Below are positions 30,533 to 39,664 of a stretch of DNA of 64,000 nt, in pieces (within the stretch, counting starts at the first letter, position 1; each line of letters begins with the position of its first letter). Source of the DNA: Bacillus sp. REN10 (GTDB lineage: Bacteria; Bacillota; Bacilli; Bacillales; Domibacillaceae). The DNA lies in assembly GCF_016820555.1 (NCBI RefSeq), contig NZ_JADHDW010000003.1, positions 124,001 to 188,000 of the forward strand, written 5' to 3'. The position numbers were made by a program, and so were the translations under genes. Below the pieces are notes generated by a model. The model saw nothing but the letters and a program-made list of their open reading frames with translations, did not search any database and was not told the origin of the DNA.

Positions 30533-31723
30533 ATGGAGTTTAACCAAGTAACTAGTTTATTTTTGGCCGTATTAGTATTTATGATCGGTTCTTTTTTAAT
30601 TAAAAAAATACCAATATTCGATAGATTTTGCATACCAGCTCCGGTGGTTGGAGGTTTATTCTTTGCTATTTTAGTTGCAATCTTAAACAAATTTAACATT
30701 GTAGCGATTACGATGGATACGTCATTGCAAAGTTTATTTATGTTAGCCTTCTTCACAACGGTTGGTTTAGGAGCAAGTACAGCTTTAATTAAAATTGGCG
30801 GAAAATTGTTGCTGATTTATTGGGGCATGTGTACCATCCTTGCTTTGATGCAAAATGTCATCGGTATTTCTTTATCTAAGTTAATGGATATTAACCCGTT
30901 AATTGGTATTTTATGTGGAGCTGTTTCTATGTCAGGTGGTCACGGCGGAGCAGCTGCGTACGGTGGGACGATGGAAGAGCTTGGATTTTCTGCAGCGACA
31001 ACGATTGGAGTGGCGGCAGCTACATTAGGTCTCGTATGCGGCGGCTTAGTTGGCGGACCAATTGCAGGCTACTTAATGAAAAAATATAATTTGAAATCCA
31101 ATACGGACAAAGTAAATAAACTGGAACAACCCAAAAAAGATCATTTTGTGCGATTAAGTGATGAAAAGACATGGATGCGTCAAATGTTTCTAGTCACATT
31201 CTGTATGGCTCTTGGCTCTTATTTAGGTGAATTATTTGCGAGCACAACAGGTTTAACATTGCCTGGTTATGTTGGAGGAATGATTGTAGCAGTCATCGTT
31301 CGCTTTATTATTGATAAAGTGAATGAAGATTTCATCAATATGCCGACTGTACAAATCATTGGGGATATTTCTTTAAATATTTTCTTAGCGATGGCGTTAA
31401 TGAGTATTAAGCTTTGGGAAATTGCAGATCTTGCGTTACCGATGTTGCTCATTATTGCGGTACAAGTTCTATTTATTACACTGTTTGCTGTATTTGTTGT
31501 TTTCCGCGTCCTTGGAAAAAATTACGATGCGGCTGTGATGATCAGCGGAATGCTAGGACATGGGCTTGGTGCGACTCCGAATGCGATGGCCAATATGTCA
31601 GCTGTGACAGCAAAATTTGGACCATCAAGAAATGCCTTTTTGATCGTACCGATCGCCGGGTCGTTCTTAATTGATCTTGTATCAATGCCAATTATTTTAA
31701 CAAGTATTGAATTATTTAAGTAA
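30533..31723 (+). CDS. gltS: Sodium/glutamate symporter GltS
   Basis: A 396-residue membrane protein that imports glutamate with sodium ions. Two inverted halves each carry a pore-loop: SGGHGGAAAYG in the first half and LGHGLGATPNAMANM in the second. About ten to twelve hydrophobic helices span the protein. It is monocistronic, with a terminator immediately after and a divergent LysR regulator before. Confidence 0.92.
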   Translation: MEFNQVTSLFLAVLVFMIGSFLIKKIPIFDRFCIPAPVVGGLFFAILVAILNKFNIVAITMDTSLQSLFMLAFFTTVGLGASTALIKIGGKLLLIYWGMCTILALMQNVIGISLSKLMDINPLIGILCGAVSMSGGHGGAAAYGGTMEELGFSAATTIGVAAATLGLVCGGLVGGPIAGYLMKKYNLKSNTDKVNKLEQPKKDHFVRLSDEKTWMRQMFLVTFCMALGSYLGELFASTTGLTLPGYVGGMIVAVIVRFIIDKVNEDFINMPTVQIIGDISLNIFLAMALMSIKLWEIADLALPMLLIIAVQVLFITLFAVFVVFRVLGKNYDAAVMISGMLGHGLGATPNAMANMSAVTAKFGPSRNAFLIVPIAGSFLIDLVSMPIILTSIELFK

Positions 31724-31727
31724 TAAG

Positions 31728-31757
31728 AAAACCTGCAGTCTAGATCTGCAGGTTTTT
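31728..31757 (+). terminator. gltS terminator
   Basis: AAAACCTGCAG (31728-31738) pairs with CTGCAGGTTTTT (31746-31757). It can also serve the convergent amidase gene. Confidence 0.85.
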
Positions 31758-31762
31758 CTATT

Positions 31763-33214
31763 TTAAAAAGCGCATCGATATCCTCTAAATTGTTTTTCAA
31801 GTATGGCCCCAAGTTGAAATAATGCTTGTTCATTTCCATTTTTGCTGACAAGCTGAATCGCTATCGGCATGCCGTCCGAATCTTCCCCTACAGGTATAGT
31901 TAAAGCAGGGAGTCCCCAAACATTAGCATACGCAATATAAGGCATGTATTTTAAAAATGTTTTTCTTATAGAGAAAATTTCTTTATAAACGATAGAGTGA
32001 GGTGGTGCTGCCTGGTGGTAAACGGGCATGATGAAGATTGTCTGATCTAAGTATTCCTCTAATATTAAGTCTCCTTTTTTCAATATTTGCTCTATCTTCT
32101 TCACCCGCTTACGAGAAGGGCGGAATAACTTAGCACCGATAATGGCCCAGGTGAGGTAATAGTGCAAGTCTGATGTTTTCATACTTCGTTCTTTTAAAAA
32201 TTCTACTACCGTATGAGGCTTTTGATCATGAAAAGCTACTGCTTCAATTCCTTTGCCCCCATCAACAGCCATCATTTCCTGCCACAGAAGAGTAGATTCA
32301 TGAAAAAATGGTGGTACACAACGTTTAGTTGAAAACCGCTCCTGAAGAAACGTTTCCACTTGTTTAAGTAATTGATCTGTTTCTTTTGATAATTGCCTAT
32401 GATGTTTTGTCTCTAGAAACTCTAAATGAAAATTGTTTATTCTTTTTTCCTCTATTTCATGCTTGGCTATAATGGAATAGAGCAGTTCCATATCACGGAC
32501 GGATTTGCCCATCGGTCCAATTCCGATCATTCGCTCTTGAAAGGGGTGAGAAACAAACGGAAAGTGACCCTCCTGCGACACTTGAAATTTTCCAGGTTTG
32601 AAGCCAAGCACTCCGTTAAAATGACTCGGGAAACGAATTGAACCGCCGATATCTGACCCGATTCCTGCGGTAGCTCCGCCCGCTGCCAATAAAGCCCCTT
32701 CACCGCCGCTAGAGCCGCCTGCTGTTCTCGACTCATCCCATGGATTATTCGTTCGTCCGTATAATTTATTATCGGTTTCTTGGCAAAAGCAAAGAGTTGG
32801 AGTATTCGTTTTTCCAAGAATGATTGCCCCTTCTGCTCTTAACTTAGCAACTGCCTCGGCATCTTCATACTCGACCTGCTGTTTTCGATACAGTAATCCA
32901 CCGGTTGTTTTCATTCCTGCCACATGAAGCGATTCCTTTATACTGATCGGCACCCCATAAAGAGCGCCTTTGTTCTTTTCTACTTGAAGCTGTTCGTCTT
33001 TTCGTTTCGCTTCCTCTAAAGCTTCTGAAAATCGTTCTTCTACAACAGCATTAATTGCAGGATTTACTGTTTCAATGTGGTCGATATAAGCTCGGACGGC
33101 CGATGTGCAAGTGATTTCTTTTGTGCGAATTTTTTCGGCAAGTACGGATGCCTCCATGGGTATAATCGTTGAAGCCAGTTGCGATTCATTGCAAGCTTGA
33201 TCAGCTGTTTTCAT
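31763..33214 (-). CDS. Amidase-signature family hydrolase
   Basis: A 483-residue amidase. The catalytic Ser-cisSer-Lys triad is visible: K93 in GVPISIKES, S168/S169 in TAGGSSGGEG and S192 in GSDIGGSIR. Amide hydrolases of this family include GatA and fatty-acid amide hydrolases; without gatB and gatC beside it this is a stand-alone amidase of unknown substrate. I use the ATG at 33214 because GGAGGG lies just before it; a frame ten codons longer has no ribosome site. Confidence 0.88.
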   Translation of the reverse strand: MKTADQACNESQLASTIIPMEASVLAEKIRTKEITCTSAVRAYIDHIETVNPAINAVVEERFSEALEEAKRKDEQLQVEKNKGALYGVPISIKESLHVAGMKTTGGLLYRKQQVEYEDAEAVAKLRAEGAIILGKTNTPTLCFCQETDNKLYGRTNNPWDESRTAGGSSGGEGALLAAGGATAGIGSDIGGSIRFPSHFNGVLGFKPGKFQVSQEGHFPFVSHPFQERMIGIGPMGKSVRDMELLYSIIAKHEIEEKRINNFHLEFLETKHHRQLSKETDQLLKQVETFLQERFSTKRCVPPFFHESTLLWQEMMAVDGGKGIEAVAFHDQKPHTVVEFLKERSMKTSDLHYYLTWAIIGAKLFRPSRKRVKKIEQILKKGDLILEEYLDQTIFIMPVYHQAAPPHSIVYKEIFSIRKTFLKYMPYIAYANVWGLPALTIPVGEDSDGMPIAIQLVSKNGNEQALFQLGAILEKQFRGYRCAF

Positions 33215-33330
33215 AAAATCCCTCCAATATATTGAAAATTTCAAAAAAATCTTTCTCTTATTATATGTCTATTCATCTGCTAATCGTACTGTTATGATCG
33301 AAAAAATTATGCTATATTATATCAATATAC

Positions 33331-33500
33331 GTCCACTAGGGGTGTCGATTGACTGAGAGAGGATTCTTCCTCAACTCTTTGAACCTGAACTGGGTCATGC
33401 CAGCGTAGGGAAGTGCGGACAAGTGCCATTATTTGAGCATTCTTATCGGTTAAATACCGGCACGTGCACCCCCTGGATAAAAAAGAAAGGGGATTTTGTT
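33331..33500 (+). promoter_or_regulatory. TPP riboswitch upstream of thiT, probably translational
   Basis: The aptamer at 33331-33421 has ACTAGGGGTG, GACTGAGAGAGG, AACCTGAACTGGGTCATGCC and GCGTAGGGAAG, closed by GTCC with GGAC. After it there is no terminator with a T-run. Instead CCCCT (33470-33474) can pair with AGGGG (33488-33492), which is the ribosome site of thiT. Ligand binding would then block translation. Confidence 0.85.
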
Positions 33501-34073
33501 ATGGACAGAAACAAGCTAGTGACAATGATTGAAATCGCGGTCATGGCTGGTTTAGCACAAATTTTAAGTTTATTTAAATTTGGTGCGTTGTGGGCCTATG
33601 GAGGTTCGATTTCTCTTGTGATGGTTCCGATCTTTTTAATGGCCTATCGCCGCGGATTAAAAGCAGGCATTGTAACGGGGCTAATTGTTGGACTATTAGG
33701 GCTCATTTTAGGTGGTACGATTGTTCATCCTATACAGCTAGCGCTTGATTATCCGCTGGCCTATGCTGTGCTTGGTTTAGCGGGAGTGATGGCAGCCGCA
33801 TCAGAAATGAATGTCAATCGAATAATAAGCGGATTGATGCTTGGTACATTTCTGCGATTAGCCTGTCATTTTATTTCTGGAGTTGTTTGGTTTGGTCAAT
33901 ATGCTCCGGATGGATGGCCTGTCGTTTTGTATTCAATCGCCTATAATGCCTCTTATTTAATTCCGGAGATGCTGATTACAGCGCTCGTTCTTGTGTTTCT
34001 TTATAAAACCTCACCAAGCTTTTTTAAACAGTCAACTTCATCGGTACAGAGTGTGACCGGTGTGAAAATGTAA
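33501..34073 (+). CDS. thiT: Thiamine ECF transporter substrate-binding subunit ThiT
   Basis: A 190-residue protein with about six membrane helices, the S-component of the energy-coupling-factor thiamine importer (YuaJ in B. subtilis). The helical block GLIVGLLGLILGG and the thiamine-pocket region SGVVWFGQYAP are recognisable. The shared EcfA and EcfT parts are encoded elsewhere. The start is the ATG at 33501 after AAAGGGG, which is the site masked by the riboswitch. Confidence 0.92.
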   Translation: MDRNKLVTMIEIAVMAGLAQILSLFKFGALWAYGGSISLVMVPIFLMAYRRGLKAGIVTGLIVGLLGLILGGTIVHPIQLALDYPLAYAVLGLAGVMAAASEMNVNRIISGLMLGTFLRLACHFISGVVWFGQYAPDGWPVVLYSIAYNASYLIPEMLITALVLVFLYKTSPSFFKQSTSSVQSVTGVKM

Positions 34074-34080
34074 TGGTAGA

Positions 34081-34116
34081 AGGCCTAGATCTCAATATGT
34101 GATCTAGGCCTTTTTA
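34081..34116 (+). terminator. thiT terminator
   Basis: AGGCCTAGATC (34081-34091) pairs with GATCTAGGCCT (34101-34111), followed by TTTT. Confidence 0.85.
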
Positions 34117-34285
34117 TGTGATGAAGAAACATCGCCAGTTTTGTTTGCTGAAAATTCTCTTGGTTTCTTTACAATGAATTAAAAATTGAGATAACAGATT
34201 TTACATTTGTTTAATATTGGCTTTATTTTTGAATTCTATAATTCTACTTGTAAAACAAAACAAAACAAAAATCAGGAGGATGAAC

Positions 34286-35389
34286 ATGCGCGTAAATCTG
34301 TCGGTTTTTAAACTTTCTTGTATTGGGTTGTTGTCAATTCCTTTAATGTTTGGATGTTCAGGAGAAACAGAGAAGACAGCTTCATCAGAAAAGAATTATA
34401 GCGAGTTATCAGTTGAAGAAGTGGAAAAAAAGGCAAAAGAAGAAGGGGAAGTGAACTCCGTTGGGATGCCTGATACATGGGCGAACTGGGTAGGCACTTG
34501 GGAAGATTTAAACAAAAAATATGGCTTGAAACACACAGATACGGATATGTCGAGTGCGGAGGAGCTGGCGAAATTTGAATCAGAAAAAGAAAATGCTACT
34601 GCGGATATTGGAGATGTTGGCGTAGCATTTGGGCCCATCGCAGAAGAGAAAGAATTAACGCTTCCATATAAAACATCTTATTGGGATGAGATTCCTGAAT
34701 GGGCAAAAGATGATAATGGAGATTGGATTGTTGGATACACAGGAACGATTGCCTTCATTAGTGACAAAACCAAGGTGAAGGAAATTCCGAAGTCATGGAA
34801 GGAACTAAAAGAAAGCAAGTATTCAGTGACCATCAGTGACGTACCAACGGCGAATCAAGGACAATTTTCTGTATTGGCCGCCGCTTATGCGAATGGTGGA
34901 GATGAAAAAAATATTGAGCCAGGATTGAATTATTTTGCGGACTTAGCGAAAGAAGGACGACTTGGCGGGGGAGATGTCAGTGTCGCTTCTTTAGAGAAGG
35001 GGGAAGTAGAAGTCGCCATTGTATGGGATTTTAACGCCTTAAACTACCGTGATCAAATTGATCCAGAGCGGTTTGATGTCATTATTCCAGAAGAAACATC
35101 CGTGATGTCAGGGTATGCGACGGTCATTAATAAATATGCTAAACATCCTCACGCGGCGATGCTTGCACGTGAATATATTTTATCCGATGAAGGTCAAGTG
35201 AACTTAGCGGAAGGATATGCGCGTCCGATTCGTGAGAAAGCGGAACTGCCGGAAGAGGTAAAAGCGAAATTATTACCAGATGAGATGTATAACAATGTTC
35301 GCCCAGTCGAAGACGACAAAGCTTGGGAGGAAACAACGAAACAATTACCTCAATTATGGGAAGAAAAGGTGTTAGTACATGCAAAATAA
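34286..35389 (+). CDS. ABC transporter solute-binding lipoprotein (family 1)
   Basis: A 367-residue exported lipoprotein, first gene of a seven-gene operon. The signal peptide ends in the lipobox MFGC, with the anchor cysteine near residue 22. The mature part is a two-lobed binding protein of the iron/phosphonate/polyamine class, with GYTGTIAFISDKTKV and VPTANQGQFSVLAAAY. I use the ATG at 34286, six bases after AGGAGG; the ATG at 34280 is too close. A run of AAAAC units (34252-34271) lies just upstream. It overlaps the next gene by 11 bases. The ligand is unknown; see the operon discussion. Confidence 0.85.
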   Translation: MRVNLSVFKLSCIGLLSIPLMFGCSGETEKTASSEKNYSELSVEEVEKKAKEEGEVNSVGMPDTWANWVGTWEDLNKKYGLKHTDTDMSSAEELAKFESEKENATADIGDVGVAFGPIAEEKELTLPYKTSYWDEIPEWAKDDNGDWIVGYTGTIAFISDKTKVKEIPKSWKELKESKYSVTISDVPTANQGQFSVLAAAYANGGDEKNIEPGLNYFADLAKEGRLGGGDVSVASLEKGEVEVAIVWDFNALNYRDQIDPERFDVIIPEETSVMSGYATVINKYAKHPHAAMLAREYILSDEGQVNLAEGYARPIREKAELPEEVKAKLLPDEMYNNVRPVEDDKAWEETTKQLPQLWEEKVLVHAK

Positions 35390-36209
35390 ATTGATTTTCA
35401 TTACAATAGACGGCCTCAGATTTGATACGGCCGTCTCACAAATGGGCTATATAAATCACCTTGTTGAAAAAGGCCAGGCAGCACGGTATAAAGTACAATC
35501 CGAGCTTCCGAGCATGTCTCGTCCTCTTTATGAAGTATTGTTGACAGGGACGCCTGCTTATCAAAACGGGATTACGCATAATGGAGTCGTGCGGTTATCT
35601 CATGAAAAAAGTTTATTCCATTTAACGAAGGAACAAGGCAGAACCAATGCGACAGCTTCTTACTATTGGGTTAGTGAGTTGTATAGCCGTGCCCCATTTC
35701 TTCCAGAGAGAGATCGATTTCAGTTTGCAGGTTCTCATGCGATCGAAAAAGGAATTTTTTACTGGGAAGATCATTATCCAGATAGTCATTTATTTGCGGA
35801 TGCCAATTATTTGTTACATACGTACCACCCCGATTTTTTGTATGTCCATTCGATGAATGTCGATGATGATGGACATACATTCACGTCTGAGTCCAAACAG
35901 TATCGGGAAAGAGCCATTCATACAGATATCATCTTAGCGCATACACTGCCCAAATGGCTAGATGAAGGCTATCAAGTGATCGTAACAGCCGATCATGGCA
36001 TGAATGCGGATGGATTGCATGGCGGAACCACTTTTGAGGAACGTTCTGTGCCACTATATATCATCAGTGAAAAGGTGAAGCCGCAAATTGTACAGGAAGA
36101 AATTCCGCAGCTTCAATTGGCTCCTTTGGCTTGTCACTTATTAAATATTCAACCTTCATCGGCGATGCAGCCTTTAACCATTCCAGGTGTAGCCGTGGCG
36201 TCTGAATAA
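35379..36209 (+). CDS. Alkaline-phosphatase-superfamily phosphodiesterase, cytoplasmic
   Basis: A 276-residue enzyme of the nucleotide pyrophosphatase/phosphodiesterase branch. Metal ligands are visible in FITIDGLRFD, VDDDGHTF and VTADHGMNADGLHG; the nucleophile is probably the serine in LPSMSRPLYE. There is no signal peptide, so it acts inside the cell, on material the surrounding ABC transporter brings in. It overlaps the end of the binding-protein gene, which argues for tight co-expression. Substrate candidates are a phosphodiester or a phosphonate of the phosphonoacetate-hydrolase kind; the sequence does not decide. Confidence 0.75.
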   Translation: MQNKLIFITIDGLRFDTAVSQMGYINHLVEKGQAARYKVQSELPSMSRPLYEVLLTGTPAYQNGITHNGVVRLSHEKSLFHLTKEQGRTNATASYYWVSELYSRAPFLPERDRFQFAGSHAIEKGIFYWEDHYPDSHLFADANYLLHTYHPDFLYVHSMNVDDDGHTFTSESKQYRERAIHTDIILAHTLPKWLDEGYQVIVTADHGMNADGLHGGTTFEERSVPLYIISEKVKPQIVQEEIPQLQLAPLACHLLNIQPSSAMQPLTIPGVAVASE

Positions 36210-36240
36210 GACGCCTTTTTGTGAGAAAGGAGCGACCAGA

Positions 36241-37086
36241 GTGAAACGTATAAATGGAATGTTAGTTGCTAGTCTAGTGCCATTTTGTTTATTGATTTTA
36301 TGTTTTTTGTTCATCCCTTTTATTTCGATGATTTTAGCTAGTTTCCAAAGCAGTACAGGGGACGGATTTTCTCTCGATCAATATAAAGAAGTGGTGAGCA
36401 GTGTTTATTATCATAAGGCATTTAAAAACAGTATTCTAATTTCATTTGTGTCTAGTTTAGTTGCGATTATGGTTGGTGTATTTACTTCATACGCTATTAC
36501 ATTATTCCCTTCTAAAATCCAAGAAAGAATATTAGTGATTACGAATCTTACATCTAACTTCGCAGGTGTTCCGTTAGCCTTTGCCTTTGTTGTTTTGATC
36601 GGGAATAGCGGGGTCTTCACTTTACTATTGCATAAGTATGGAATTAATTTACTAGAAACATTTCATCTTTATTCATGGTCTGGGCTGGTTTTAATCTATA
36701 TTTATTTTCAGCTGCCGCTTTGTATCATGTTTTTATATCCGGTGTTTTCTGGCATTCAAGGGCAATGGAAAGAGGCGGCTTCTTTGCTTGGAGCATCCAC
36801 CACTCAGTTTTGGCTCAAGATCGGTTTGCCTTTTATGCTGCCGAGCTTAGCCGGAACCTTTAGTATTTTGTTTGCGAATGCGATGGGCGCCTATGCCTCT
36901 GTTTTTGCTTTAACAGGCAGTTCATACAACTTAGTGACGATTCGAATCGGTGCTCTTGTTTCAGGTGATATTTTTGCGCGTCCAGAACTCGGAAGCGCCT
37001 TGGCTATTCTTCTAGGGTTGATTCTTGTCATAGCTATGTTAATGAATGAATGGTTCACTCGAAAAGTTCGGAGGGATTTATCTTGA
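36241..37086 (+). CDS. ABC transporter permease, first subunit
   Basis: A 281-residue membrane protein with about six helices. The cytoplasmic loop EAASLLGASTTQFWLKIGLP is the EAA motif that docks on the ATPase. The GTG start follows AAAGGAG. Its stop codon overlaps the TTG of the next permease (TTGA). It forms a heterodimeric channel with that partner. Confidence 0.88.
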   Translation: MKRINGMLVASLVPFCLLILCFLFIPFISMILASFQSSTGDGFSLDQYKEVVSSVYYHKAFKNSILISFVSSLVAIMVGVFTSYAITLFPSKIQERILVITNLTSNFAGVPLAFAFVVLIGNSGVFTLLLHKYGINLLETFHLYSWSGLVLIYIYFQLPLCIMFLYPVFSGIQGQWKEAASLLGASTTQFWLKIGLPFMLPSLAGTFSILFANAMGAYASVFALTGSSYNLVTIRIGALVSGDIFARPELGSALAILLGLILVIAMLMNEWFTRKVRRDLS

Positions 37087-37862
37087 AAAAGCCGCTTCTT
37101 CCTATGATGATGGCTGGTATTGCGTCTTTCTATTTAGTGCTGCCGCTGTTAGCTACTTTGCTCTATTCTTTTGCTACGGATTGGAACGCCACCATTTTGC
37201 CAGAAGGGTACACGTTACAATGGTATCAGACATTGTTTCAAGATATTCGCTTTTTCGAAGCGTTAGGACGTTCCTTATGGTTGTCACTAATCTCTACTTT
37301 TCTTGGTCTTGTAATTATTGTTCCAACCGTGTTTAGTATCGTCGTGTATGCCCCTAAATTGGAGAGATTTATACAAGTATTAGTGATTATGACATATGCC
37401 ATGCCCGGTGTCATTCTCGCTGTAGGATTAATTAGAACGTATTCAGATACGAGCCTTTCCATGATTTTTGTGATTATAGGAGCCTATTTCGTTAGTATTT
37501 TACCTTTCATGTATCAAGGCACTCGAAATAGTTTGCGAACCATTCACGCCACATCGTTAATGGAGGCAGCAGAATTGCTAGGAGCCAATCGATGGATGGC
37601 GTTCCGATCAGTCATTATTCCCAATATCCTATCAGGTTTACTTGTTTCTTCATTATTATCATTCTCTATTTTGTTTGGAGAATTTGTCCTCATCAATTTA
37701 GTGCTTGGTGGCCGATTTGAAACGGTTCAAATGTTTTTATATCAACAGCTAAGTAAAAGTGGGCATATAGCGAGTGCGATTGTTGTTTGTTATTTCCTGT
37801 TAATGTGTATCGTCTCGTTAACTATTATCCAACTCACTAAAGTCAAAAAGGAGAAGGTGTAA
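37083..37862 (+). CDS. ABC transporter permease, second subunit
   Basis: A 259-residue permease with the EAA loop EAAELLGANRWMAFRSVIIP and about six helices. The start is taken as the TTG at 37083, eight bases after GGAGG and overlapping the previous stop; an upstream ATG at 37050 would lie inside the first permease and lacks a ribosome site. It pairs with the preceding permease. Confidence 0.85.
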   Translation: MKKPLLPMMMAGIASFYLVLPLLATLLYSFATDWNATILPEGYTLQWYQTLFQDIRFFEALGRSLWLSLISTFLGLVIIVPTVFSIVVYAPKLERFIQVLVIMTYAMPGVILAVGLIRTYSDTSLSMIFVIIGAYFVSILPFMYQGTRNSLRTIHATSLMEAAELLGANRWMAFRSVIIPNILSGLLVSSLLSFSILFGEFVLINLVLGGRFETVQMFLYQQLSKSGHIASAIVVCYFLLMCIVSLTIIQLTKVKKEKV

Positions 37863-37865
37863 CAA

Positions 37866-38870
37866 ATGAGTTATATCACGATTCAAAACATCCATAAATC
37901 ATTTCACAATAAAACCGTTCTTCAGTCTTTGAATCTTACACTTGAAGAAGGAGAATTTGTTACATTATTGGGACCGAGCGGATGCGGAAAAAGTACGTTA
38001 TTGCGAATACTTGCTGGCTTGACTGCACCGGATACCGGAGTCATTATGATGGATGGAAAAGAGATCACCAATGTGAAAGCGAAAGACAGAAATGTCGGGA
38101 TGGTTTTTCAGTCTTATGCTTTATTTCCTAATATGACGGTCGAAGAAAATATCGCATTTGGTTTAAAAATACAAAAAGCCAATAAAGAGATCATCAGGCA
38201 AAAAGTGAAGCGATTAATTGAGATGGTCGGTCTCGAAGGAAAGGAAACATCGTATCCAAGAGAATTATCAGGAGGCCAGCAGCAAAGAGTGGCTTTGGCT
38301 CGTGCATTAATCGTCGAACCGAAAGTACTCCTGCTGGATGAACCGTTAAGTGCCTTGGATGCTCAAATACGAAAAAATTTGCAAAAACTACTTCGTCACA
38401 TCCAACAAGAGTTAAATATGACGACGATTCTGGTAACACACGACCAAGAAGAAGCGATGGCCATGAGTGATCGCATCTTTCTATTAAACAATGGACAAAT
38501 CGTTCAAAGCGGCACGCCTCATTCGATCTATACACAGCCTAAAAATGAATTCGCCGCTAGATTCATTGGCAATTATAATATTTTAACTGGACAACAGTTA
38601 CATATGTTGATCGAGGGTGAGCATTTTTCTCCTCGAAAAAAATATGCCATTCGACCGGAAGCTTTTTCTTTGAATTCAATGCCGGGGGGATTTGTTACTC
38701 ACGGAAAAGTGGTGGACATTCAATTGCTTGGAAACATAGCTCGCTATGAACTGGAGAGTGGAAGCTTGACCTATATGGCTGATTTTTTACATCAATCGAA
38801 TGAGCTAGATCGCATCAATGAAGAAGTCACTCTATATATCCATAAAGGGGATGTGATTGAATTGTCATGA
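37866..38870 (+). CDS. ABC transporter ATPase (spermidine/iron/phosphonate type)
   Basis: A 334-residue ATPase that energises the two permeases before it. Walker A is GPSGCGKST, the signature is LSGGQQQRVALARAL, Walker B is VLLLDEPLSALD, and the switch histidine is in LVTHDQEEAM. The C-terminal 100 residues form a short TOBE-type regulatory domain. It begins three bases after the previous stop and overlaps the regulator gene (ATGA). Confidence 0.92.
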   Translation: MSYITIQNIHKSFHNKTVLQSLNLTLEEGEFVTLLGPSGCGKSTLLRILAGLTAPDTGVIMMDGKEITNVKAKDRNVGMVFQSYALFPNMTVEENIAFGLKIQKANKEIIRQKVKRLIEMVGLEGKETSYPRELSGGQQQRVALARALIVEPKVLLLDEPLSALDAQIRKNLQKLLRHIQQELNMTTILVTHDQEEAMAMSDRIFLLNNGQIVQSGTPHSIYTQPKNEFAARFIGNYNILTGQQLHMLIEGEHFSPRKKYAIRPEAFSLNSMPGGFVTHGKVVDIQLLGNIARYELESGSLTYMADFLHQSNELDRINEEVTLYIHKGDVIELS

Positions 38871-39664
38871 GTACATTACAGAAGGAACGATATGTTTATA
38901 TGCTGAAAGAGCTTGAACGTGTCGGAAAAATTATGGTCGTTGAAATGGCTCATCAATTGCAAGTAACGCCAGAGACAATTCGAAAAGATTTGGATGTGTT
39001 AGAAAAGGAAAAAAAGTTAAAACGAGTTCATGGCGGAGCCGTTAAATATGGGCAAACAAGGAAAGAAGCTCATTTTAACAAAAAAATGAATGATCAATAC
39101 CATCAAAAAAGAGAAATTGGCAAAAAAGCAGCGGAAATGATTGAGGATAATGATACGATTATGATCGATGTAGGCACAACGACTGTTCATATTCCTGAAC
39201 ATATTGTTGGTGTGCAGCGAGTGACAGTGGTGACCAATTCTTTAGCAGCAGCGGATCTATTAAATAAACAAATCGAGCATCGCTTTTTTGACGGCAAGGT
39301 CATTGTGCTTGGCGGGATTGCTAATCCTGAACAAAAGTCTGTCGCTGGTACATTAACATGTAATATGTTGGAACACTTCCAATTCGATAAAGTGTTTATT
39401 TCTTGCGGAGGAATGACGCCTCAAGATGTTAGTGACTTTGATCTAGAGGAATCAATCGCTTCTGCTCAAATGTTGAAGCAAGCGAATAAAGTCATCTTGT
39501 TGGCCGACTCTTCCAAATTAGGAAATAAATCATTCTATAAAATTTGTCCGACTAAAGAGATTCATTCAATTATTTGCGATCAAGCGATGCCAGCGGAGTG
39601 GAAACATCATAAAAATTTACAACATATTAAATGGATTGAAGCAAAAGGCAGGGGAGTAATATGA
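38867..39664 (+). CDS. DeoR-family transcriptional regulator
   Basis: A 265-residue regulator. The N-terminal helix-turn-helix has the DeoR signature VTPETIRKDLDVLEKEKKL followed by RVHGGAV; the C-terminal DeoRC domain normally binds a phosphorylated sugar-like effector (DVGTTT and NSLAAADLL). It is inside the operon with ATGA overlaps on both sides, so it probably regulates this operon in response to a phosphorylated intermediate. It is a paralogue of the regulator at 55685-56470. Confidence 0.9.
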   Translation: MSTLQKERYVYMLKELERVGKIMVVEMAHQLQVTPETIRKDLDVLEKEKKLKRVHGGAVKYGQTRKEAHFNKKMNDQYHQKREIGKKAAEMIEDNDTIMIDVGTTTVHIPEHIVGVQRVTVVTNSLAAADLLNKQIEHRFFDGKVIVLGGIANPEQKSVAGTLTCNMLEHFQFDKVFISCGGMTPQDVSDFDLEESIASAQMLKQANKVILLADSSKLGNKSFYKICPTKEIHSIICDQAMPAEWKHHKNLQHIKWIEAKGRGVI